Source of the DNA: an uncultured Comamonadaceae bacterium
GTDB taxonomy: Bacteria > Pseudomonadota > Gammaproteobacteria > Burkholderiales > Burkholderiaceae
DNA: 5,743 bases
Direction of reading: 5' to 3'
Assembly (NCBI GenBank): GCA_946482115.1
Contig: CAMLQP010000193.1
Coordinates: 1-5,743 of the forward strand
Part shown: positions 1 to 5,743 of the stretch, piece after piece
Position numbering within the stretch: the stretch's first letter is position 1
How the letters are laid out: each line of letters opens with the position of its first letter
The notes under the pieces: generated by a model
Databases searched by the model: none
What the model saw: only the letters and a program-made list of their open reading frames with translations
Told to the model about the DNA's origin: nothing
Translations under genes and position numbers: made by a program

Positions 1-2
1 CG

Positions 3-770
3 TGCGGGTTCGACTCCATTCCGTTCGACCTGGGCGTGTTCCTGCTGCAAAAGGAATTCCGCCACCGCTTCGGCCACCCGGCGCCCCGCGTGCGCGGCCG
101 GGTGCGCAAGATGAAGGGCACCTTCTCCGGCGGCACGGCCGCGAGCCTCAAGGCCACCATGGCGGCCGCTGCCAGTCAGCCCGGCGTGCTGGACCTGCTG
201 AAAAACCCCTTCTCGCTCACCCCCGGTTTTGAAGGCCCACGCCAGCCCTCGGGCAACAAGCCCATGGTGGACGAAGCATTGGGCGATGGGGTGTGGGTCG
301 CACCTTTCGTGATGGCCGCCATCAACACGCGCAACGTACACCGCTCCAACTTCCTGCTGCAGCACGCCTACGGCACCGACTTTGTCTATGACGAAATGCT
401 CATCACCGGCCCCGGCGAAAAGGGCGAGGCCATCGCCAATGCGGTGGCGGGCGACAAGTCGCTGGGCTCGGACAAAGGCCCCAAGCCGGGCGAAGGCCCT
501 TCGCGCGAGGAGCGCGAGAACGGCTTTTACGACGTGCTTTTTTTGGGCACCGACGACGCAGGCCACACCCTGCGCGTGGGCGTGAAGGGCGACCGTGACC
601 CGGGCTACGGCTCCACCTCCAAGATGATCACCGAAGCGGCCGTGTGCCTGCTGCAGGAAGCCACGGAAACGCCTGGCGGCATCTGGACCACCGCTCCGGC
701 GATGGGCGACCGGCTCATCGCGCGGCTGCAAGCGAATGCGGGCCTGGACTTCGCGGTGGAGACGCCTTGA
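3..770 (+). CDS. Saccharopine dehydrogenase-like / trans-acting enoyl reductase family protein, C-terminal part (5' truncated by window edge)
   Basis: The reading frame is open from the first complete codon to a TGA at 768-770 and gives 255 residues. It begins inside the motif CGFDSIPFDLG, the family hallmark found just after the N-terminal NAD(P)-binding Rossmann fold in saccharopine dehydrogenase-like proteins and the mycobacterial trans-acting enoyl reductases. Family members are usually about 390-410 residues, so roughly 140 N-terminal residues lie upstream of the window; the GTG at 36 is an internal codon and not a start. Visible segments include KMKGTFSGGTAASLKA (about residues 36-51) and a C-terminal GDPGY-like segment (DRDPGYGSTSKM, about residues 197-208) followed by a helix, as expected of the family. 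The substrate is unknown: lysine-pathway activity is unlikely for this subgroup, and a role in lipid or polyketide reduction is only suggested by homology. It is convergent with the neighbouring operon and probably unrelated to it. Confidence 0.85.
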   Translation, partial: CGFDSIPFDLGVFLLQKEFRHRFGHPAPRVRGRVRKMKGTFSGGTAASLKATMAAAASQPGVLDLLKNPFSLTPGFEGPRQPSGNKPMVDEALGDGVWVAPFVMAAINTRNVHRSNFLLQHAYGTDFVYDEMLITGPGEKGEAIANAVAGDKSLGSDKGPKPGEGPSREERENGFYDVLFLGTDDAGHTLRVGVKGDRDPGYGSTSKMITEAAVCLLQEATETPGGIWTTAPAMGDRLIARLQANAGLDFAVETP

Positions 771-810
771 ACGCACCCCAGGCCGACGCCCGCATCGGCT
801 GAGGGCGCGG

Positions 811-893
811 CGCGTCACGGGAGCGCTGCAGCACGCGGCGCCGCCCACCAGTCCGGCGCCTGCCCCGCAGCGCGTCCCGTGGCGCGTTCTTTT
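811..893 (+). terminator. Putative hairpin terminator in the convergent intergenic gap
   Basis: An imperfect inverted repeat has its left arm at 811-828 (cgcgtcacgggagcgctg) and its right arm at 868-886 (cagcgcgtcccgtggcgcg). The arms pair along nearly their whole length, apart from one mismatch or wobble position and a small insertion. The 39-nt loop contains a second inner stem formed by two ggcgcc copies (838-843 and 855-860). The outer right arm is followed at once by ttctttt (887-893), which fits intrinsic termination of the plus-strand gene ending at 770. On the minus strand no T-tract follows the stem, so it would not obviously stop the opposing operon. The loop is longer than in a textbook terminator, so this is a structural inference. 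Confidence 0.5.
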
Positions 894-901
894 GCCGCCC
901 C

Positions 902-1882
902 CTACTTCACTCCACAGTCGCCCTGCAGCCCGCCCAACACGCGTGTGACCAGGGACTGCAGCGAGCCGTCGCTCTGAAAACCGGCAGCCTCCGCGCGCGG
1001 CGTGTGCAAGGCGGGCAGGCGGCCGAACAGCGTTTCGATATGGGTGTCGGGCGCGTACCCAATCCACTGGGCCGGATCAACATCCACCGCATGGCGAATG
1101 ACCTGCACAACATCATCCACCGACGCGCGCAGCACAGGGGGTTGCCAGCACCGTTCGGCGGGCATGCCCTCTGCGGGCAAGCGTGCGGCTTGCACCAGGT
1201 TATCCAGGCAGCACCCCAGCGACATCCACCATGCCGTGGCCTGCGGCGACACGGGACAGGTGTACGTCTGCCGCGCCCGCAGGGCATGGAAGATCTGGCT
1301 CATGAATGCGGAGCTATGGCCCGTCTCTGCCGGGGGCCGCGCCACGATGCCGGGCAGCCGCAGGCTGCGGCCATCGATGTCGCCGCGCCGGGCGTAATCG
1401 GCCAGCAGCAGCTCCACCATCCACTTGTGCACCCCGTAGCTGAGCGTGGGCTGCGGCCACTGGCCCTCATCGACCGCCTGGGCGCCCAGCGCGCCATACA
1501 CCGCCACCGAGCTGGCAAACACCAGCCGCGGGACGGGCGCCCGGCCTGCGCGCACCGGGCGCGCAAGCCCTTCGCACAGGGCCACGGTATCCAGCAAATT
1601 CGCCTGCACGCCCAGCGCCGGCTCACGCTCGGCCAGCGATCCCGGCACACTGGCCAGGTGGAAGACGCAGTCGGGCGGATGGTCTTCCAGGGCGTCGAAC
1701 AAGGCGCGGTCGGCAAAGCTACCGATGTGCCATTGCACGCCCGGCGCGCAAGGCGCAACAGGCCCGACGCGGTCCACCAGCGTCAGGCGCAAGGGCGTGC
1801 CGGGCACGAGCGGGGCGGACTGCAAGCGCTCGGCCAGGGCGGCACCAATGAACCCGCCAGCGCCGGTGACGACCACATGCAT
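902..1882 (-). CDS. NAD-dependent epimerase/dehydratase family protein, D-erythronate dehydrogenase (DenD)-like
   Basis: This is an extended short-chain dehydrogenase of 326 residues. The N-terminus TGAGGFIG (residues 6-13) is the GxxGxxG dinucleotide site, and Asp37 at the end of the second strand favours NAD over NADP. The catalytic residues are Ser125 (FASSVAVYG), Tyr149 and Lys153 (YGVHK). The stretch DYARRGDIDGRSLRLPGIV, together with a later TCPVSP segment, resembles the D-erythronate dehydrogenase family, which oxidises the C2 hydroxyl of four-carbon acid sugars. The match is from memory and residues differ, so the exact substrate is open; a generic nucleotide-sugar epimerase is less likely. 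The start is the ATG at 1882, not the TTG one codon earlier. The ATG shares its A with the TGA of the upstream hydrolase gene (TGATG), which implies coupled translation. A G-run (1894-1890) may act as a weak ribosome binding site. It is the last gene of the operon; none of the usual DenD partners (OtnK/OtnC/OtnI type) is in the window. Confidence 0.88.
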   Translation of the reverse strand: MHVVVTGAGGFIGAALAERLQSAPLVPGTPLRLTLVDRVGPVAPCAPGVQWHIGSFADRALFDALEDHPPDCVFHLASVPGSLAEREPALGVQANLLDTVALCEGLARPVRAGRAPVPRLVFASSVAVYGALGAQAVDEGQWPQPTLSYGVHKWMVELLLADYARRGDIDGRSLRLPGIVARPPAETGHSSAFMSQIFHALRARQTYTCPVSPQATAWWMSLGCCLDNLVQAARLPAEGMPAERCWQPPVLRASVDDVVQVIRHAVDVDPAQWIGYAPDTHIETLFGRLPALHTPRAEAAGFQSDGSLQSLVTRVLGGLQGDCGVK

Positions 1883-2877
1883 CAACGTACCCCCGTGCCT
1901 GCAGCCACCACACGCTGGTTCACCACGCCAAAAGGCCCCTCACGGCCATCGGGCCAGCGCGCCTGCATGCGCACGGTATCGCCGTAGCGCATGAAGGGCG
2001 TCTTGGCGGCGCCTTCGTCCAGGATTTCGATCACGCGCCGCTCGGCCAGGCAGGCAGAGCCTGCATCGCGCGCCTGGTTGGACACGGTGCCCGAACCGAT
2101 GATGGTGCCCGCCGTCAGCCGTCGTGTGCGGGCCGCGTGGGCAATGAGCTGGCCAAAGCTGAAATTCATTTCACCGCCATGGGGATGGCCAAACCACTGG
2201 CCGTTGGAGTCCACATGCAGCCGCAGATGCACCCGCCCCCCCTGCCAGGCATCGCCCAATTCGTCGGGGGTGACTGCCAGCGGTGCAAAGCTGGTGGAAG
2301 GCTTGGCTTGCAAGAAACCAAAGCCCGTCTTCATTTCGTGCGGGCCCAGCGCGCGCAGGCTCCAGTCGTTGATCTGCACCACCAGGCGCACGCAGTTCAA
2401 TGCCCCTTCAGGCGTCACGCCCATGGGCACCGGGCCACAGACGACGCCGAACTCGCCTTCGAAATCGATGCCGTCGGCCTCGCTGGGCAAGGGTACGTCG
2501 TCGTGCGGGCCCAGAAAGTCGTCGCTCGCGCCCTGGTACATGACCGGGATGGTGTCGAAATGCGGGATGGGCGGCGTGTTGAACGCGCGCTCCATCAAGC
2601 GGCCATGGTTGAGGAACGCCGAGGCATCCAGCCACTGCGGGCTGCGCGGCAAGGGGGCGCTGCAGGCCGCAGGGTCGAACGCGAAGATACCGCTAGCCGT
2701 GCCTGCCTCCAGCGCTGCAGCGCGCTCGCGCAAGGCGGGCTCTACAGCCTCCCAGTTCTGCACAGCGGCCAGCAGGCTGGTCACTATCAGGGCGGTATCG
2801 ACGGCCTGCAAGCCGGAGGAAGAAACCAGTACCAGGCAGCCGTCCAGGCTGCCATCTTTCAGAGTTGCAAATCGCAT
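1882..2877 (-). CDS. Fumarylacetoacetate hydrolase (FAH) family protein, two-domain type
   Basis: This 331-residue protein has an N-terminal FAH domain (about residues 1-75) followed by the FAH-fold catalytic domain. It resembles the roughly 330-residue betaproteobacterial FAH-family enzymes. By spacing, residues equivalent to the mammalian fumarylacetoacetase active site are present: Asp84 and His91 (7 apart, as for D126/H133), metal ligands Glu140 and Glu142 in DFEGEF, Asp171 in NDWS, and Lys192. It should therefore be an active Mg/Ca-dependent hydrolase that cleaves the C-C bond of a beta-diketo acid in the cytoplasm. The ATG at 2877 is chosen because AGGA (2887-2884) lies 6 nt upstream, MRFATLKDGS matches the family N-terminus, and an extension to 3063 would run into the preceding binding-protein gene. 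It begins 11 nt after that gene's stop and overlaps the next gene by one base (TGATG). The substrate could be fumarylacetoacetate, a fumarylpyruvate-like compound or a 2,4-diketo-3-deoxy sugar acid. The absence of a maleylacetoacetate isomerase or homogentisate dioxygenase neighbour argues against plain tyrosine catabolism, within the limits of the window. Confidence 0.9.
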   Translation of the reverse strand: MRFATLKDGSLDGCLVLVSSSGLQAVDTALIVTSLLAAVQNWEAVEPALRERAAALEAGTASGIFAFDPAACSAPLPRSPQWLDASAFLNHGRLMERAFNTPPIPHFDTIPVMYQGASDDFLGPHDDVPLPSEADGIDFEGEFGVVCGPVPMGVTPEGALNCVRLVVQINDWSLRALGPHEMKTGFGFLQAKPSTSFAPLAVTPDELGDAWQGGRVHLRLHVDSNGQWFGHPHGGEMNFSFGQLIAHAARTRRLTAGTIIGSGTVSNQARDAGSACLAERRVIEILDEGAAKTPFMRYGDTVRMQARWPDGREGPFGVVNQRVVAAGTGVR

Positions 2878-2883
2878 CGCCAG

Positions 2884-2888
2884 TCCTA
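2884..2888 (-). promoter_or_regulatory. Shine-Dalgarno sequence of the FAH-family gene
   Basis: TAGGA on the minus strand lies 6 nt before the ATG at 2877, within the 11-nt spacer after the receptor B stop. It supports 2877 as the start against the much longer upstream open frame. Confidence 0.6.
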
Positions 2889-3878
2889 TCAAGAAGAAGG
2901 GGTTTCCAGTCGCAGCCCCGCCGCCCGGATCACGCAGGCATAGCGGTCGGTCTCTGCCGTCAGAAATGCGCCGAACTCGCGCGCACTCTGGGTGGGGGCA
3001 TCGGCACTGCCCAGCAGGGCCAGCTTTTCGCGCAGCTCGGGCTGGGCCAGGATGCGAACGCATTCAGCGTTGAGCCGCGCGATCGACTCGGTGGGCAGAG
3101 CAGCAGGCGCCAGCAGGCCAAACCAGCCGGTGACCTGAAAGCTTGCCAGTCCCGGTGTTTCGGCCACCGTGGGCAGATCGGCGGGCAAGGCGGGCGAGCG
3201 CTGTGCGCCCGTCTGAGCCAGCAGGCGAATGCGCCCGTCCTTGACCATCGGGGCCACGGCCAGTGCGCTGTTGAACATGAGGTTCACCTGCCCGGCCGCC
3301 AGATCATTGAGGGCGGGCGCAGCGCCTTTGTAGGGAACGTGCAGCAACTGCACTCCCGCCTGCTGCGCCAGCATCTCGCCCGCCAGGTGCAGCACATTGC
3401 CAACCCCGGCCGATGCGTAGCTGACCTGCCCGGGCTTGCGCCGAGCCAGATCCATCAAGTCGGGCAGATTGCGCACCGGCAGGGTTACAGGCACCGCAAT
3501 CACCATGGGGCCGGGGCTAGCCACCAGGGCTACGGGAGCAAAGTCGCGCTGGCTGTCATACGGCAGCCGGGGATAGAGACTGGCATTGATAGCGTGGGCG
3601 GCGCTGACCCACAGCAACGAATGCCCGTCGGTGCTGCGGGCCACCGCCTCCGAGGCAATGATGCCGTTGGCACCCGCGCGCGACTCCACCACCACCGGGC
3701 TGCCCAGGGCCTGGCCCAGCTTGTCGGCCAGCAGGCGGGCCACCAGGTCGGAGCTGCCTCCGGCTGCGAACGGCAGCACGATGCGCAGCGGCCGCGTGGG
3801 CCAGGTGGCGGCCCAGGTGCCCATGGGCAGCGCCAAGGCGCTGCCCACCAGGGTTCTTCGGTTCAGCATGCCGTGCAT
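2889..3878 (-). CDS. Tripartite tricarboxylate transporter substrate-binding protein (Bug family), receptor B
   Basis: This 329-residue periplasmic solute receptor has the typical family length. The N-terminus carries NRRTLVGSALALP, a positively charged, twin-arginine-containing signal peptide probably cleaved near residue 23-24. The mature protein starts with the family signature PTRPLRIVLPFAAGGSSD (about residues 27-44), whose glycine-rich loop forms part of the ligand pocket. A later HVPYKGAAPALNDL is the second family hallmark. Bug receptors bind organic acids or related small molecules through their carboxylates and deliver them to TctA/TctB-type permeases, or act in sensing; neither permease subunit is seen here. 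The start at 3878 is chosen over the ATG at 3893: GGGAG (3891-3887) sits 8 nt upstream of 3878, and this start leaves a 4-nt gap after the dehydrogenase stop, whereas 3893 has no Shine-Dalgarno sequence and would overlap that gene. The ligand is unknown. Confidence 0.92.
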   Translation of the reverse strand: MHGMLNRRTLVGSALALPMGTWAATWPTRPLRIVLPFAAGGSSDLVARLLADKLGQALGSPVVVESRAGANGIIASEAVARSTDGHSLLWVSAAHAINASLYPRLPYDSQRDFAPVALVASPGPMVIAVPVTLPVRNLPDLMDLARRKPGQVSYASAGVGNVLHLAGEMLAQQAGVQLLHVPYKGAAPALNDLAAGQVNLMFNSALAVAPMVKDGRIRLLAQTGAQRSPALPADLPTVAETPGLASFQVTGWFGLLAPAALPTESIARLNAECVRILAQPELREKLALLGSADAPTQSAREFGAFLTAETDRYACVIRAAGLRLETPSS

Positions 3879-3882
3879 GGTT

Positions 3883-4629
3883 TCAACTCCCATCGCTGAT
3901 GGTGGTGCCGCCGTCGACCACTAGGTTATGTCCGGTCACAAAAGCCCCGGCGGGGCTGGCCAGCATGGCGACCACGCCAGCCACTTCCCCAGGTTCTCCG
4001 GCGCGCCGCAGCGGCGTGGCCTGGATGCGCCGCGCCATAAAGGCGTCGTCGGCCATGAGCCGCTCGGCCAGCGGCGTGCGGATGAGGCCGGGCGATACGG
4101 CGTTAACGCGCACACCTGAAGGCCCCCATTCCACAGCCAGGTTGCGCGCCAACTGGGCCAGCGCCGCCTTGGTCAGCCCGTAAAGGCCAATCGACCGGTT
4201 GCCGCGCAGCCCCGCAATGCTGGAGATGAGCACCGCGCTGCCGCCGCCCCGCGCCGCCATGCCGGGCAGCACCAGGGCACACAACCGCGCTGCGGCGCGC
4301 AGGTTGATGTCAAACACCTGCTGCCAGTCGGCATCGCTGGCATGGGCCAGCGGGCCCGCAGGCCCCTGGATACCGGCGTTGCACACAAGGATGTCCAGCG
4401 GACCAGCGCGTTCCACCAGCGCAGCGATGTCCGCAGGCACCGCCATGTCGGCAGCGATAGCGGTGGCGCTGGGCAACGATGCCGCCCCCTGCTCACAAGC
4501 GAGCGGATCGCGGTCTGTGACCACCAACCGGGCGCCCTGATCAGCCAGGGTGCGCGCAATCGCCAGACCCAAGCCCTGGGTGGCTCCCGTGACCAGAGCT
4601 GTGCGGCCCCGCAGATCAAAGAGACTCAT
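3883..4629 (-). CDS. Classical short-chain dehydrogenase/reductase (SDR family oxidoreductase)
   Basis: This 248-residue cytoplasmic oxidoreductase has the standard length for classical SDRs. The nucleotide site is TGATQGLG (residues 14-21). Asp39, at the end of the second strand, indicates preference for NAD and hence a catabolic, oxidative role. The structural NAG motif is at 84-86, and the catalytic tetrad is Asn109, Ser137, Tyr150 and Lys154 (YGLTK). The C-terminal ...GHNLVVDGGTTISDG is the usual SDR ending. The start is the ATG at 4629: it overlaps the upstream binding-protein stop as ATGA, has AAGG (4637-4634) 4 nt upstream, and MSLFDLRGRTALVTG is a normal SDR beginning; the longer frame to 4668 only adds residues that overlap the neighbour. 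The substrate is not predictable from sequence. Its place next to an FAH-family hydrolase suggests oxidation of a hydroxy or keto-deoxy acid to the diketo acid that the hydrolase cleaves; this is inference. Confidence 0.92.
   Translation of the reverse strand: MSLFDLRGRTALVTGATQGLGLAIARTLADQGARLVVTDRDPLACEQGAASLPSATAIAADMAVPADIAALVERAGPLDILVCNAGIQGPAGPLAHASDADWQQVFDINLRAAARLCALVLPGMAARGGGSAVLISSIAGLRGNRSIGLYGLTKAALAQLARNLAVEWGPSGVRVNAVSPGLIRTPLAERLMADDAFMARRIQATPLRRAGEPGEVAGVVAMLASPAGAFVTGHNLVVDGGTTISDGS
3887..3891 (-). promoter_or_regulatory. Shine-Dalgarno sequence that fixes the start of Bug receptor B
   Basis: GGGAG on the minus strand is embedded in the last sense codons of the dehydrogenase gene, 8 nt before the ATG at 3878. 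It overlaps the alternative ATG at 3893, so it cannot serve that start. It therefore decides for the shorter 329-residue protein. Confidence 0.65.
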
Positions 4630-5597
4630 TCGACCTTGATCCCCGCTTGGCGAATGGCCGAGCCCCACCGCTGCGATTCGCTCTGGATGAACTCGCCAAA
4701 TGCAGCGGGCACCAAAGGGGCAAGCTCCAGGCCCAGCGGGCGGTAGCGGCCCAGCACCTCGGGCGACTCCAGCGCGGCCACCACCGCCTTGTGCAGCAAT
4801 TCGACCACCGGCGCAGGCGTGCCCGCGCGCACCATCACACCGTTCCAGCCCGGAATGTCGAGGTCCGCATGCCCGGCTTCGGTCAACGTGGGCACCTGGG
4901 GCAGCACCTGCAGGCGCTGCTCGCTGCCCACGCTGACCAGCGCTCGCAGCTTGCCTTCACGCACGAACGGCAGGCTCGATGCCACCACATCGCACATGAA
5001 GTCCAGGCGCCCGGCCATCAGGTCTTGCAGCGCGGGCGCTGCGCCCTGGTAGGGCACATGGGTCATGCGCGAACGCGTCTTGATGCGCAGCTGCTCGGTC
5101 CACACATGGGGCTGGCTGCCCTGCCCATACGAGCCGTAGTTGAGCCCGTCACCTGCAGCGGCCGCGCGCAAAAGGTCGGCCAGTGTCTGGAATGGACTGC
5201 CAACCGGCACGACTACCACCAGCGGCGACTTGAACAAGCGTGTCAGGGGCGCAAAGTCCTTGAGGGGGCTGAAGCTCAGCTTGGCATACAGCGCCGGGTA
5301 CATGGCCAGCGGTCCGATGTCGGCATACAGCAGGGTGTGGCCATCCGCAGGCTGCTGCTTGACGTACTGGGCCGCCAGTTGCGCGGCGCCCCCGGGCTTG
5401 TTTTCAACTACCACGGCTTGCTGCATGCGCTCTCCCAGCTTCTGCACCAGCAGGCGCGACATCGCGTCGCCAAAGCCCCCGGCCGGGTAAGGCACCACCC
5501 AGCTCAACGGCCGCGCGGGATACGGGGCTTGTGCCAACGCCCAGGGCGTAAGCGCTGCGGACGCTGCGGCGCCCAGCCATTGACGGCGCGTGCTCAT
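4626..5597 (-). CDS. Tripartite tricarboxylate transporter substrate-binding protein (Bug family), receptor A
   Basis: This 323-residue periplasmic receptor is of the same family as the one at 2889-3878 but clearly divergent from it, so this is not a recent tandem copy. The signal peptide has a twin arginine near the N-terminus (STRRQWLGAA), a hydrophobic Ala-rich core, and a likely cleavage after ALAQA (residue 24). The mature start YPARPLSWVVPYPAGGFGD (26-44) matches the family ligand-loop signature, with the Gly-Gly and Asp in the same positions as in receptor B. HVPYQGAAPALQDL is the second hallmark. The pocket-forming segments differ from receptor B (PAGGFGD against AAGGSSD; YGQGSQPH against SAGVGNVLH), so a different ligand or affinity is plausible. 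A strong AAGGAG (5608-5603) lies 5 nt before the ATG at 5597. The start overlaps the cupin stop as ATGA, and the stop overlaps the SDR start as ATGA. No permease subunit is seen nearby. Confidence 0.93.
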   Translation of the reverse strand: MSTRRQWLGAAASAALTPWALAQAPYPARPLSWVVPYPAGGFGDAMSRLLVQKLGERMQQAVVVENKPGGAAQLAAQYVKQQPADGHTLLYADIGPLAMYPALYAKLSFSPLKDFAPLTRLFKSPLVVVVPVGSPFQTLADLLRAAAAGDGLNYGSYGQGSQPHVWTEQLRIKTRSRMTHVPYQGAAPALQDLMAGRLDFMCDVVASSLPFVREGKLRALVSVGSEQRLQVLPQVPTLTEAGHADLDIPGWNGVMVRAGTPAPVVELLHKAVVAALESPEVLGRYRPLGLELAPLVPAAFGEFIQSESQRWGSAIRQAGIKVE

Positions 5598-5743
5598 GGC
5601 TGCTCCTTGGCAGGTGCGGCCACCGACGCATCAAAGCGCCCGTCCACCAGCACAAACAACATACGGCACGGCGCGCCCGAACGGTTGGCCCAGGCGTGGT
5701 TGGTGCCGCGCTGCACCACCACGCTGCCGGGGCGCAGTGGCAC
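5594..5743 (-). CDS. Cupin domain-containing protein, C-terminal end (5' truncated by window edge)
   Basis: This minus-strand frame is open from the window edge to a TGA at 5596-5594 and gives 49 residues. The segment LRPGSVVVQRGTNHAWANRS matches the second cupin motif, PxG(x)2H(x)3N, with Gln in place of the usual Pro; His16 (counted in the visible part) is the expected metal ligand and Asn20 closes the motif. It is followed by a beta-strand segment, PCRMLFVLVDGRFD. Small single-domain cupins of this kind are frequent in catabolic clusters of Comamonadaceae, but their reactions are mostly unassigned; isomerase, dioxygenase-like or ligand-binding roles are all possible. The stop codon overlaps the start of receptor A (ATGA), so it belongs to the same operon and lies upstream of all other members seen. 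The N-terminal part, with the first cupin motif, is outside the window. Confidence 0.82.
   Translation of the reverse strand: MPLRPGSVVVQRGTNHAWANRSGAPCRMLFVLVDGRFDASVAAPAKEQP
5603..5608 (-). promoter_or_regulatory. Strong Shine-Dalgarno sequence of Bug receptor A
   Basis: AAGGAG on the minus strand lies 5 nt before the ATG at 5597 and inside the last codons of the cupin gene. It is the best ribosome binding site in the operon, which fits a periplasmic receptor that must be made in excess over the enzymes. Confidence 0.75.

Noticed and set aside
736..948. Small plus-strand open frame across the intergenic hairpin
   Set aside because: It overlaps the end of the oxidoreductase gene and the end of the opposing gene. 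Its composition is Arg/Pro/Ala-rich and it has no ribosome binding site of note.
1004..1987. A 327-codon open frame on the plus strand
   Set aside because: It lies antisense to the DenD-like gene, has an Arg/His/Gln-rich composition and no motif, and runs into the end of the next gene; it is a mirror of codon bias on the coding strand.
2878..3063. N-terminal extension of the hydrolase to a start at 3063
   Set aside because: The extra 62 residues overlap the receptor B coding region, resemble no FAH N-terminus, and the ATG at 2877 has a good Shine-Dalgarno sequence.
1991..3073. Plus-strand open frames opposite the hydrolase gene (1991-3073 and 2137-2943)
   Set aside because: The minus strand encodes a complete FAH-family protein with its active-site residues. 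The plus frames overlap one another and show no family features.
2865..3899. A 344-codon open frame on the plus strand, slightly longer than the gene opposite
   Set aside because: It is antisense to the Bug receptor B gene, whose family motifs are unmistakable. Its translation is low-complexity Gly/Gln/His/Arg-rich, with no recognisable domain, as expected of a GC-rich shadow frame.
1..5743. CRISPR arrays, tRNA or rRNA genes, insertion sequences, phage or defence genes
   Set aside because: No regular repeat-spacer pattern, cloverleaf, transposase motif or terminal inverted repeats were seen. Apart from the 131-bp gap at 771-901, the window is filled with metabolic and transport genes of ordinary composition.

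Overview
The window is GC-rich DNA (clearly above 60% by eye) with strong third-position G/C, tightly overlapping genes, and two periplasmic binding proteins of the Bug (tripartite tricarboxylate transporter receptor) family. Together with the flavour of the fumarylacetoacetase-type hydrolase, this points to a betaproteobacterium of the Burkholderiales, most likely Comamonadaceae (Acidovorax/Comamonas/Delftia-like). That placement is inference from gene content; there is no rRNA or marker gene here.

Layout. At the left, on the plus strand (3-770), is the C-terminal two thirds of a saccharopine dehydrogenase-like / trans-acting enoyl reductase-like oxidoreductase whose Rossmann N-terminus lies outside the window. 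A 131-bp convergent intergenic space (771-901) follows. It holds a long imperfect hairpin with a trailing T-rich tract that reads as a terminator for the plus-strand gene. The rest of the window is one minus-strand operon, read right to left: the 3' end of a small cupin gene (5743-5594), Bug-type binding protein A (5597-4626), a classical short-chain dehydrogenase (4629-3883), Bug-type binding protein B (3878-2889), a fumarylacetoacetase-family hydrolase (2877-1882) and a D-erythronate dehydrogenase-like extended SDR (1882-902).

Four of the five minus-strand junctions are overlaps or gaps of at most 4 nt (ATGA, ATGA, a 4-nt gap, TGATG). The fifth is an 11-nt gap. The genes are therefore almost certainly co-transcribed and translationally coupled. 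Three of the genes need starts downstream of the longest open frame; the choice is made from Shine-Dalgarno position and the neighbouring stop codon.

Functionally the operon looks like a catabolic unit for an organic acid, possibly a sugar acid or ring-cleavage-type keto acid. Two periplasmic receptors would capture the acid, two NAD(P)-dependent dehydrogenases would oxidise hydroxyl groups, and a metal-dependent FAH-fold hydrolase would cleave a C-C bond in a diketo acid. No membrane transporter subunits (TctA/TctB), regulator or promoter lies inside the window, so the substrate cannot be named. The genes belong to known families; the combination is the item of most interest.
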